A stretch of DNA of 10,503 nt, taken from Faecalibacterium sp. UBA1819. Lineage in GTDB: Bacteria; Bacillota; Clostridia; Oscillospirales; Ruminococcaceae. Shown piece by piece: positions 1-7,548 of the stretch (the first letter of the stretch is position 1; the number at the start of each line of letters is the position of its first letter). The DNA lies in NCBI GenBank assembly GCA_002315015.1, contig DCEX01000022.1:20374-30876 (forward strand). The letters run 5' to 3'. A program made the position numbers and the translations under genes. The notes beneath the pieces were generated by a model that was not told where the DNA came from, did not search any database, and worked only from the letters and a program-made list of their open reading frames with translations.

Positions 1-75
1 CCCCCTTTTCCAAGCCTTTTTCCCCTTGCAGCCTAGGTTCTTTCTGAATGAGGCGGCAGTTTTTCGACAGTCTCA
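1..75 (+). repeat. Left copy of a 75-base inverted repeat
   Basis: This stretch matches the reverse complement of 10429-10503 at 67 of 75 positions with no gaps. The first 30 bases are identical, as are the last 25 (51-75). The eight differences lie between positions 31 and 50, six of them in 31-40. The outer part is pyrimidine-rich (starting CCCCCTTTTCC) and the inner part contains GGCGGCAGTTTTTCGACAG. I see no open frame of interest in it. It runs to the window edge, so the real element may be longer. Two conserved blocks around a divergent centre suggest a dispersed repeat family rather than a recent simple duplication. Confidence 0.85.
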
Positions 76-108
76 AGCGCAGTCTGCTTGAAGCGGACTG
101 CGCTTTTT
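75..108 (+). terminator. Intrinsic terminator following the left repeat
   Basis: AAGCGCAGTC (75-84) pairs with GACTGCGCTT (96-105). Three more pairs, one of them G-U, extend the stem to 13 base pairs (75-87 with 93-105) around a TTGAA loop, and the T-run 104-108 follows. It is oriented to stop plus-strand transcription entering from outside the window. The HAD gene promoter overlaps it. Confidence 0.8.
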
Positions 109-116
109 GTTATAAT
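88..116 (+). promoter_or_regulatory. Sigma-A type promoter of the HAD gene, inside the terminator
   Basis: The -35 box is TTGAAG (88-93). The -10 box is a perfect TATAAT (111-116), with 17 bases between them. A TG one base upstream (TGTTATAAT) makes it an extended -10 promoter. The -35 box lies in the loop and right arm of the terminator hairpin. The start of transcription should fall near 123, leaving a leader of about 30 bases before the HAD gene. No experimental support is available here. Confidence 0.7.
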
Positions 117-152
117 GAGGCGAAACGATGAGGCAAAATGGGAGGAAGCTAC

Positions 153-953
153 ATGAATCAAACCATCAAAGCCGCGGTGTTTGACATTGACGGTACTTTG
201 CTGACGCAGGGCAGCCACGCCATCACCCCGCGCACTCTGAAAGCGCTGGAAGATTTGCGCCGCGCGGGCGTCACACTGATTGTGGCAACCGGACGAGCCC
301 CCTTTGCCGCGCGTGATGCGCTGGGCGCGTTCGAGCCGGATTATCTTGTCTGTGCAACGGGCGCATTGGTGCAGGACCGTGCGGGAAAGCCGGTTTATGC
401 CAACTATATGACGCAGGAAGAAATGTACGCGCTTGTGGATTACTGTGAGGACTATGAGCTGCCGCTGGACTTTGTGTATGACGAGGGATATTTCGCCTAT
501 GTGGAATATGAAAAGCTGAAAAGCCTTTCCACCGACAGCAGCGCAAAATTTGTGGTCGACGGCGAAGATCAGGTGCGCCATTTGCAGGGGCTGCCCTATG
601 TGGCTTGTGTGTATGCATTGCCCGGACAGTTCGACGGCTTCTTTGAAAAATACGGCCATTTGAATCTGCGCACGTTGCCGTTTGCCAATGGATGCGGTTT
701 TCACGATGTGGTGCATCAAAACGATGACAAGGCCGATTCCATTGAAATGCTGCTGAAACGTTTGGGCTTGACATGGGAGCAGACAGCGGCTTTTGGCGAT
801 GGACTGAATGACGAAAAAATGCTGGCGTGTGCCGGAATGCCCGTTGTGATGGAAAACGGTGAGGACAGCCTGAAACTGCCCGGCCGAGTCGTTGCACCCG
901 CATGTAAAGATGATGGTGTGGCACAGGTGATTGAAACAATGCTTTTGAAATGA
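153..953 (+). CDS. Cof-type HAD-IIB family phosphatase
   Basis: This is a cytoplasmic haloacid dehalogenase superfamily hydrolase of 266 residues, the usual size for the Cof/IIB class, which dephosphorylates sugar phosphates, nucleotides and other small phosphometabolites. Motif I is DIDGT, with nucleophile D11 and acid/base D13. Motif II is around T46 in IVATGR. The motif III lysine is K193. Motif IV is GDGLND (215-220), whose acidic residues bind Mg2+. The cap domain, roughly residues 80-180, sits between motifs II and III as in class IIB, and this part sets the substrate, so the substrate cannot be named. I chose ATG 153 because GGAGGA (141-146) is well spaced from it; the in-frame ATG at 138 has no such site. 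The gene has its own promoter, is not part of the ATP synthase operon, and converges on the DUF1846 gene. Confidence 0.93.
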   Translation: MNQTIKAAVFDIDGTLLTQGSHAITPRTLKALEDLRRAGVTLIVATGRAPFAARDALGAFEPDYLVCATGALVQDRAGKPVYANYMTQEEMYALVDYCEDYELPLDFVYDEGYFAYVEYEKLKSLSTDSSAKFVVDGEDQVRHLQGLPYVACVYALPGQFDGFFEKYGHLNLRTLPFANGCGFHDVVHQNDDKADSIEMLLKRLGLTWEQTAAFGDGLNDEKMLACAGMPVVMENGEDSLKLPGRVVAPACKDDGVAQVIETMLLK

Positions 954-1030
954 CACAATAAAGCTTGTAAAAAATCACAGTATCTGTTTTGACACGGTGA
1001 AAAAATGAAAGCTTTGCCATGACAGAGCAA

Positions 1031-1084
1031 AAGCGACAGAGAAAAAGAGATGCGATTTGCACGTCTTTTTCTCTGTCGCTTTTT
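1031..1084. terminator. Long hairpin between convergent genes, probable bidirectional terminator
   Basis: The arms 1031-1048 and 1064-1081 are perfect reverse complements (18 base pairs; each contains the GCGACAGAG/CTCTGTCGC pairing). The loop is 15 bases and can form a further short TGC/GCA pairing. The plus-strand tail is T-rich (TTTTTG, 1080-1085), ending the HAD transcript. On the minus strand the stem is followed by TTGC after its own terminal TT, a weaker tail that may also end the DUF1846 transcript. I see no gene in the rest of the 954-1120 gap. Confidence 0.85.
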
Positions 1085-1120
1085 GTTAGGATTGCTTATG
1101 CCGCTCTTTTCAGCAAACGC

Positions 1121-2605
1121 TTAGAAGAACAAATCTTTGCTGGGGAATTCCGGGCTGCAAGTTAAGCGCAGGCCGAGCTTGCGCAGCGTACCCTCATCGC
1201 CGGAATGCAGCATACAGGTGCTGTGCATTTCACAATCGCGCAATTTGGGAAGCTCCTGCATGGCGCGTTCGGTCATCGTGTTCGTGGCAGCGGAAACAGC
1301 CAGCGCCGCCAGCACATCGTCCACCTTCAAAACGCTGGAACGGCTGCCCAGCACATTGATTTTCAAGTTCAAAATCGGCTCCAAGAAAATCGGCGTCAGC
1401 AGCATTAAATCGTCGTCAATACGCGCCAAGCGCTTGATGGCATTCAAAACACACGAGGAGGAAGCGCTCATCAAATTGCTGGCCTTGCCCGTGACAATTT
1501 GCCCGTCCGGCAGCTCGATGGCAGCCGCAGCAACTCCCGTTTCTTCGCCTCTTTTCAGGGCGGGCTCTACTACGCAGCGATCGGTAGTGGAGAGCTTTAA
1601 CTCCTGCATGATGCGCTTAATTTTATCTACGGCATCTTGTGTGCCTTTGCCTTGTTTTGCATCGCACATCGCCTTGAAATAACGGCAGATAATTTCCTGC
1701 TCAGCAGCATGACGCACATTGTCGTCGTTGCAAACCGCGTAGCCTGCCATGTTCACGCCCATATCCGTGGGGGATTGATAAACGTTTTCATCGCCCATAA
1801 TGCGCGACAAAATGGTTTTTACAATGGGGAAGGCTTCGATGTCGCGGTTATAGTTTACGGTGGTTTGGCCGTAAGCCTCCAAATGGAACGGGTCAATCAT
1901 GTTGACGTCGGCAAGGTCGGCAGTAGCGGCCTCATACGCAAGGTTTACCGGGTGCTTCAGCGGCAGGTTCCAAATGGGGAATGTTTCAAACTTGGCATAT
2001 CCTGCCACATGGCCGTGGCGGATTTCGTGGTACACCTGCGACAAACAGGTGGCCAGCTTGCCCGAGCCCGGGCCCGGCGCCGTTACGACAACCAGCGGTT
2101 TTGTGGTGGCGATATACGGGTTTGCGCCATAGCCTTCATCGCTGCAAATATATTCAATATCGGTGGGGTAGCCCTTGATGGGGCGGTGAATATAGTTTTT
2201 CACCCCGCGCGTTGTCAGCTTATGGCTGAATGCGTCGGCGGCGGGCTGGCCGGTGTACTGGGTGATGACAACGCTGTTGATGGAAATGCCCATGGCCGAA
2301 ATATCGTCAATCAGGCGCAGAACCTCCATGTCATAACTGATGCCCAAATCCGCACGCACTTTGGTTTTTTCAATATCTCCTGCGGAGATGGTGAAAATAA
2401 TTTCCGTTTGCTCCCGCATTTCGTAAAGCAGACGGATTTTTCCGTTGGGGTCAAAGCCCGGAAGCACGCGCGCGGCGTGATAGTCGTCAAACAATTTTCC
2501 GCCAAACTCCAAGTAAAGCTTGCCGCCCCACTGTGCAATGCGTTCTTTGATATGCTCCGTTTGCTTTTTGATATACAGGTCGTTATCGAATCCCAGTTGA
2601 ATCAT
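1121..2605 (-). CDS. DUF1846 / UPF0371 family protein of unknown function
   Basis: The 494-residue product matches my recollection of the DUF1846 (UPF0371) family along its whole length, and that family is usually close to 500 residues. Recognisable parts are the N-terminal GGKLYLEFGGKLFDDYHAAR block (27-46), YTGQPAA near 117-123 and the glycine-rich APGPGSGK segment (176-183). Downstream are DPFH near 238-241 and DMGVN near 281-285. No signal peptide or membrane helix is evident, so it is probably cytosolic. The family is uncharacterised. The glycine-rich segment resembles a phosphate-binding loop, but it lacks the first P-loop glycine and has leucine after the lysine, so nucleotide binding is only a guess. 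ATG 2605 starts the conserved region; AAGGA lies close upstream and a GGCGG sits further out. The gene is transcribed divergently from the ATP synthase operon, and nothing here ties the two functionally. Confidence 0.93.
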   Translation of the reverse strand: MIQLGFDNDLYIKKQTEHIKERIAQWGGKLYLEFGGKLFDDYHAARVLPGFDPNGKIRLLYEMREQTEIIFTISAGDIEKTKVRADLGISYDMEVLRLIDDISAMGISINSVVITQYTGQPAADAFSHKLTTRGVKNYIHRPIKGYPTDIEYICSDEGYGANPYIATTKPLVVVTAPGPGSGKLATCLSQVYHEIRHGHVAGYAKFETFPIWNLPLKHPVNLAYEAATADLADVNMIDPFHLEAYGQTTVNYNRDIEAFPIVKTILSRIMGDENVYQSPTDMGVNMAGYAVCNDDNVRHAAEQEIICRYFKAMCDAKQGKGTQDAVDKIKRIMQELKLSTTDRCVVEPALKRGEETGVAAAAIELPDGQIVTGKASNLMSASSSCVLNAIKRLARIDDDLMLLTPIFLEPILNLKINVLGSRSSVLKVDDVLAALAVSAATNTMTERAMQELPKLRDCEMHSTCMLHSGDEGTLRKLGLRLTCSPEFPSKDLFF

Positions 2606-2903
2606 AATTCCTTTTTACCGCCTTTCACAAATCATTACACTTTCTTAAAGAGAGCTTTTGACGCTGCCGTATGCTCCCTAAGATACGAAAAGCACAAGTT
2701 TTTTCCTTTGTGCATCTTTTTGCCATACACTAAGATACCATTAAAATGAGGAAGATACAAGCTTTGCAGCAACGAATTTAACATTCTGTTCAGGAATTTT
2801 GCCTCCGTTGAGTATTTTACAAAATAAACCTGATATTATCTATTTTGTATAAAAAGCATGAAAATTATTTGTCGAAAAGAGAAATCCTTGACTTTGAAAC
2901 CTA
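2606..2903. other. Divergent intergenic region, AT-rich, no gene seen
   Basis: No convincing coding frame is present between the DUF1846 start and the ATP synthase promoter. On the minus strand a weak promoter candidate is TCGACA (2875-2870), an 18-base spacer and TATACA (2851-2846), which would give the DUF1846 mRNA a leader of about 230 bases. Within that leader AAGATAC occurs three times on the plus strand (2680-2686, 2732-2738, 2752-2758; the first two as CTAAGATAC). A small hairpin pairs GCACAA (2692-2697) with TTGTGC (2708-2713) and on the minus strand is followed by TTTT. None of these is strong enough to name as a known regulatory element. Confidence 0.4.
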
Positions 2904-2932
2904 TTGCACCGCAACACAAAAAGTAATATAAT
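2904..2932 (+). promoter_or_regulatory. Promoter of the ATP synthase operon
   Basis: TTGCAC (2904-2909) is separated by exactly 17 bases from a perfect TATAAT (2927-2932), fitting a housekeeping sigma factor promoter. Transcription would begin near 2939-2941, giving a leader of about 55 bases before atpZ. It is the only strong plus-strand promoter I see upstream of the operon. A nearby TTGACT (2888-2893) is 33 bases from the -10 box and cannot be its partner. Confidence 0.75.
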
Positions 2933-2943
2933 AAATCCGATGA

Positions 2944-2962
2944 CACCATTTTGACAATGGTG
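2944..2962 (+). other. Small hairpin at the predicted 5' end of the operon mRNA
   Basis: CACCATT (2944-2950) and AATGGTG (2956-2962) form a perfect 7-base-pair stem with a TTGAC loop. It begins within a few bases of the predicted transcription start. A 5'-terminal stem can protect an mRNA from decay, and the same inverted repeat in DNA could be a regulator site. The role is not determined. Confidence 0.5.
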
Positions 2963-2995
2963 AAGGTTTGCACGAAAGAAGGGACGGCGAAACGC

Positions 2996-3217
2996 TTGGA
3001 TAGAAATCACTGGCGGCGAATTGTGAAAGATTTATCATGGCTGACGCAATTCGGCGTTTCTTTATGCGTTCCGCCTGTTTTGTTTTTGCTGGGTGCATGG
3101 TGGCTGACACAGCACGGTTTTGGCGCTTGGGTTTACATTCCGGCGCTGGTGCTGGGTCTTGGCACCTCGGCCAGCTCGTTCCGTTCGTTTTTGCGCTATA
3201 TTCAAAACCGAAAATAA
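2996..3217 (+). CDS. atpZ: AtpZ, small membrane protein of the ATP synthase operon
   Basis: This 73-residue protein has two predicted membrane helices (about 16-36 and 44-62) and a basic N-terminus, as in the AtpZ (F0F1-ATPase subunit, putative) family found first in many Firmicute atp operons. AtpZ acts with AtpI; in alkaliphilic Bacillus the pair has been linked to Mg2+/Ca2+ supply and to assembly of the synthase membrane sector. I chose TTG 2996 because AAGGGA (2979-2984) lies 11 bases upstream and the protein then starts just before the conserved part. An upstream in-frame TTG (2951) and ATG (2957) would add residues but lack a ribosome binding site and sit in the 5' hairpin. The start remains somewhat uncertain. 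The stop is 18 bases before atpI. Confidence 0.8.
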   Translation: MDRNHWRRIVKDLSWLTQFGVSLCVPPVLFLLGAWWLTQHGFGAWVYIPALVLGLGTSASSFRSFLRYIQNRK

Positions 3218-3235
3218 CCCGGGGAGGGAGTTTCT

Positions 3236-3640
3236 TTGAAAATACAAAAAGCGGTGAAACGTGAAACCCTGCACATTGCTTTGGGGGTGGCCGGGTTCAC
3301 GGCGCTTGAAAATATCATTTATCTGCTGATAGGCCTTTGGAGCACTTCGGTGCTGGCGGGAAGCTTGGCGGGTGCTGTGCTGGCTGTGGGCAACTTTTTT
3401 GCCTTGGCTTTAACGGTTCAGGCCGCTGCCGCCACGGGCGATGAAAAACGCTCCAAGCTGAAAATGCAGTTTTCTTATAGTGTGCGGATGCTGGTGGTGC
3501 TTTTGGCCCTCATTGCGGTGTTTGCTGCGCCGTTTTTTGACGGAATCGCGGCAATTTTTCCGCTACTTTTTCCGCGTTTGACCATTGTGGTCATGCAGGT
3601 GCTCGGCTTTTATAAGCCGGAAAAACAGGTGCAGGATTGA
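3236..3640 (+). CDS. atpI: AtpI, ATP synthase assembly protein
   Basis: This is a 134-residue integral membrane protein with four predicted hydrophobic helices (about 14-34, 38-64, 84-100 and 103-124) and a short charged loop, GDEKRSKLK, between helices 2 and 3. That layout fits AtpI. In known systems AtpI assists assembly of the c ring, notably in Na+-type synthases, and is not part of the finished enzyme. The start is TTG 3236, preceded by the strong site GGGGAGGGAG (3221-3230). AtpI proteins diverge quickly, so the call rests on length, topology and position between atpZ and atpB. It is the second gene in a row to start with TTG. Confidence 0.87.
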   Translation: MKIQKAVKRETLHIALGVAGFTALENIIYLLIGLWSTSVLAGSLAGAVLAVGNFFALALTVQAAAATGDEKRSKLKMQFSYSVRMLVVLLALIAVFAAPFFDGIAAIFPLLFPRLTIVVMQVLGFYKPEKQVQD

Positions 3641-3675
3641 TGCGCCTGCCGCGATGCAGATAACGTGCTTTGCAC

Positions 3676-3703
3676 CGCAGCACTTTTAAAAGGGCTGCGT
3701 TTT
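3676..3703 (+). terminator. Attenuator-like hairpin between atpI and atpB
   Basis: CGCAGC (3676-3681) pairs with GCTGCG (3694-3699). The stem continues after one A-G mismatch through the palindrome CTTTTAAAAG, and TTTT (3700-3703) follows. It has the form of a weak intrinsic terminator inside an operon. It could reduce transcription past atpI, or simply be an RNA processing site. Full termination is unlikely because the essential synthase genes lie downstream with no strong second promoter. Confidence 0.45.
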
Positions 3704-3722
3704 ATGCACAGCGCGTTTGAAA

Positions 3723-3736
3723 GGCTCGCAAGAGCC
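3723..3736 (+). other. GCAA-tetraloop hairpin just before the atpB ribosome binding site
   Basis: GGCTC and GAGCC form a perfect 5-base-pair stem capped by GCAA, a stable GNRA-type loop. It ends eight bases before the AAAGGAGG site (3744-3751) of atpB. Such a stem may protect the downstream mRNA end or keep the ribosome site open. Confidence 0.5.
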
Positions 3737-3763
3737 GTAAGATAAAGGAGGAATCAAGCGTTT

Positions 3764-4534
3764 ATGAATGTAGAAATTACCGGCGCAAAGATCCTGTTTA
3801 CCATTCCCATATTCGGTGGCATTCCCATTACGGAAACCATTACGAATGCGTGGCTGGTAATGGTGATCATTGCCGGGCTTTGCGTATTTCTGACCCGTGG
3901 AATGACCGTGCGGGGCACGGGCAAGCGGCAGGTAATCGCAGAGATGCTGGTGCAAACAGCGCAGAACTTTGTGGATACAAACATGGGCAAGCGCTTTTCG
4001 CATTTTGCACCTTTTATTGCCGCGCTGTTCAGCATGTCGGTGCTGTCCAGCCTGCTGAGCCTTGTCGGGCTCTATGCCCCCACCGCGGATTTGTCCACGG
4101 AGTCGGCATGGGCGGTGCTGGTGTTCGTGATGATCACAGCCACAAAAATCCGTTCGAGCGGCCTTGGCGGTTACCTCAAAGGGTACACCGAGCCCATTGC
4201 GGTGCTTACGCCGTTTAACGTTCTGTCCGAGTTGGCCACGCCGATTTCCATGGCGTTCCGTCACTTCGGCAACATTGCTTCGGGCGGTGTTATCTCCGCG
4301 CTGGTGTATGCCGCGCTGGCGGTGCTCAACCAAGCCGTGTTCGGCCTTCTGCCCGGCGTTCTGGGCGATGTTTTGGGCGCCATTCCGTTTTTGCAGGTTG
4401 GTATTCCTGCCATCCTGTCGATCTATTTCGACTTGTTCTCCAGCTTCATGCAGGCATTCATTTTCTGTATGCTGACCATGCTGTACATTGCCAACGCAGC
4501 CGGAGAAGAAGAGCCCGAAGCTGCCGCAGCGTAA
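3764..4534 (+). CDS. atpB: ATP synthase Fo subunit a
   Basis: Subunit a is the stator channel that carries the coupling ion to and from the c ring. The 256-residue product is of normal length for the family. Its signature is the helix around LSELATPISMAFRHFGN, in which R166, followed by HFGN, is the essential stator arginine (equivalent to E. coli R210). Hydrophobic helices run at about 30-45, 82-104, 113-127, 155-190, 195-215 and 217-245. The C-terminus is a short acidic and alanine-rich tail (EEEPEAAAA). The start ATG 3764 follows AAAGGAGG (3744-3751) by 12 bases. It lies between atpI and atpE in the standard operon order. Confidence 0.95.
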   Translation: MNVEITGAKILFTIPIFGGIPITETITNAWLVMVIIAGLCVFLTRGMTVRGTGKRQVIAEMLVQTAQNFVDTNMGKRFSHFAPFIAALFSMSVLSSLLSLVGLYAPTADLSTESAWAVLVFVMITATKIRSSGLGGYLKGYTEPIAVLTPFNVLSELATPISMAFRHFGNIASGGVISALVYAALAVLNQAVFGLLPGVLGDVLGAIPFLQVGIPAILSIYFDLFSSFMQAFIFCMLTMLYIANAAGEEEPEAAAA

Positions 4535-4555
4535 GCGTCGGCACTGCTGTTTTTG

Positions 4556-4583
4556 TATCAAAAGGCGCTTTGCCTTTTTGATA
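4556..4583 (+). other. Hairpin between atpB and atpE
   Basis: TATCAAAAGGC (4556-4566) pairs with GCCTTTTTGATA (4572-4583), an 11-base-pair stem with one bulged T and the loop GCTTT. The following bases are A-rich rather than a T-run, so it is not a normal terminator. It lies 23 bases before the strong AGGAGG site (4607-4612) of atpE, a place where RNA structure could raise c-subunit output. Confidence 0.6.
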
Positions 4584-4608
4584 AAATATTCGTAAAGAGA
4601 AATTTTAG

Positions 4609-4887
<279 letters not shown>

Positions 4888-4901
4888 TTACTGTGACGTC
4901 A

Positions 4902-4918
4902 GTGCGCGTTTGGCGCAC
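4902..4918 (+). other. Hairpin between atpE and atpF
   Basis: GTGCGC (4902-4907) and GCGCAC (4913-4918) form a perfect 6-base-pair, GC-rich stem around GTTTG. No T-run follows. It sits 14 bases after the atpE stop and shortly before the GGGAGG-type ribosome site of atpF (4930-4935). Confidence 0.55.
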
Positions 4919-4941
4919 GATGTAAGAAGGGAGGAACAAAA

Positions 4942-5445
4942 ATGGATACACAGTCCCTTGTCACAGTTGCACCGTGGACCTTTATTTTTACCATTTGCAA
5001 CCTGTTCATCCTGATGGCCATTGTGAAAAAGCTGCTGTTCAAGCCCGTTAAGGACATTTTGAACAAGCGCGCCATGGAGGTCAACAGCCGCTATGCCGAC
5101 GCCGAAGAGGCCAAGGAGAGCGCTGAGGCCATGCGCGCTGAGTATGAGCAGCGTTTGGCCGCAGCAAAGCAGGAAGCTGCCGAAATTGTGAAAACGGCAA
5201 CGGATTCCGCTGCACGCCGCAGCGAGCAGATGGTGAACGCCGCCCGTGCCGAAGCAGCTGCCCTGAAAACAAAGGCAGATGCAGAGATTGAGGCACAGCG
5301 CAAGAAAGCAGCCGGAGAGCTGAAAAATGATATTTCCGACATGGCGCTGGCCATCGCCGGAAAGGTCGTGGGCAAAGAACTGGACGGCAAGACCCATCAA
5401 AACCTGATTGACGGCTTTATTGCCGAAGTGGGGGATGAGGTATGA
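4942..5445 (+). CDS. atpF: ATP synthase Fo subunit b
   Basis: Subunit b forms the peripheral stalk that ties the stator in the membrane to the catalytic head. The 167-residue product has the expected plan: one N-terminal membrane helix (about 12-32), followed by a long charged, alanine-rich coiled coil from about 40 to 130. The C-terminal segment (ISDMALAIAGKVVGKEL, roughly 130-148) resembles the delta-binding end. Start ATG 4942 follows AGAAGGGAGGA. Only one b gene is present, so the stalk is probably a homodimer. The stop overlaps the start of atpH by four bases (ATGA), suggesting translational coupling. Confidence 0.95.
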   Translation: MDTQSLVTVAPWTFIFTICNLFILMAIVKKLLFKPVKDILNKRAMEVNSRYADAEEAKESAEAMRAEYEQRLAAAKQEAAEIVKTATDSAARRSEQMVNAARAEAAALKTKADAEIEAQRKKAAGELKNDISDMALAIAGKVVGKELDGKTHQNLIDGFIAEVGDEV

Positions 5446-5975
5446 CGGCATCCGAAAAAGAATACGGCGGTGCTTTGTACGAGCTGGCCGCCGAGGAGCA
5501 TTGCGAAGATGAAGTGCTGGAGAGCATTGGCCTCGTGGGCAAAATGTTTGCCCAGGAACCGGGCTACCGCGCTTTGCTGCAAAACCCGGCAGTCCCCAAG
5601 GAAGAACGCCTTGGCCTGTTGGACAAAGCCTTTGGCAAGAGCATCCACGCATATGCGCTCAACTTCACCAAGATTCTGTGTGAACGCCGTGCGCTTTTTG
5701 AGTTGGAAGGCTGTGAAAAAGCGTATCGTGAGCGTCTCTATGAGGCGCGCGGCATTCTGCCCGCCGTGGCATACAGCGCCATCGCGCTGAGCGACGCGCA
5801 GATGCAGGCGCTGCAAAAGAAAATTGAAAAAAGCACAGGCAAAAAGGTATTGTTGGAAAACAAGCTGGACACGAGCCTTTTGGGCGGCGTGAAGGTTTGC
5901 TACGCCGGCAAAGAGCTGGACGGCACCGTTTCGGGTCGTTTGGAAAGCCTGCGCCGCAGCTTGACACAGGCTTGA
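5442..5975 (+). CDS. atpH: ATP synthase F1 subunit delta
   Basis: The delta subunit sits on top of the alpha/beta hexamer and joins it to subunit b. At 177 residues it has normal family length. The N-terminal helical domain begins with YGGALYELA, the usual start of this family. The C-terminal part holds LLGGVKVCYAGKELDGTVSGRLESLRRSL (about residues 145-173), close to the family signature in which the protein re-enters a small sheet and ends in a helix. Start ATG 5442 overlaps the atpF stop by four bases, so it is likely translated by ribosomes ending atpF. A 35-base gap leads to atpA. Confidence 0.95.
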   Translation: MTASEKEYGGALYELAAEEHCEDEVLESIGLVGKMFAQEPGYRALLQNPAVPKEERLGLLDKAFGKSIHAYALNFTKILCERRALFELEGCEKAYRERLYEARGILPAVAYSAIALSDAQMQALQKKIEKSTGKKVLLENKLDTSLLGGVKVCYAGKELDGTVSGRLESLRRSLTQA

Positions 5976-5989
5976 TGTGTGAATTTTGA

Positions 5990-7528
<1,539 letters not shown>

Positions 7529-7548
7529 TGTAAAGGGGGCCAAAGCCA

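Noticed and set aside
33..956. A 307-codon minus-strand frame opposite the HAD gene
   Set aside because: The HAD motifs are intact in the plus frame; the antisense product is histidine/glutamine-rich with no domain and runs into the repeat and promoter.
984..1020. TTGACA near 984 as a promoter element after the HAD gene
   Set aside because: No -10 box lies at proper distance, and the only thing downstream is the terminator hairpin and a minus-strand gene.
1637..2749. A 370-codon plus-strand open frame opposite the DUF1846 gene
   Set aside because: The minus-strand frame encodes a recognisable full-length family protein. The opposing frame has low-complexity composition and no start signal.
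2888..2932. TTGACT at 2888 as the -35 box of the atp promoter
   Set aside because: It is 33 bases from the TATAAT box; TTGCAC at 2904 has the correct 17-base spacing.
3717..3743. A possible internal promoter before atpB (TTGAAA and TAAGAT)
   Set aside because: The spacing is only 15 bases, the -10 box is poor, and it overlaps the GCAA-loop hairpin.
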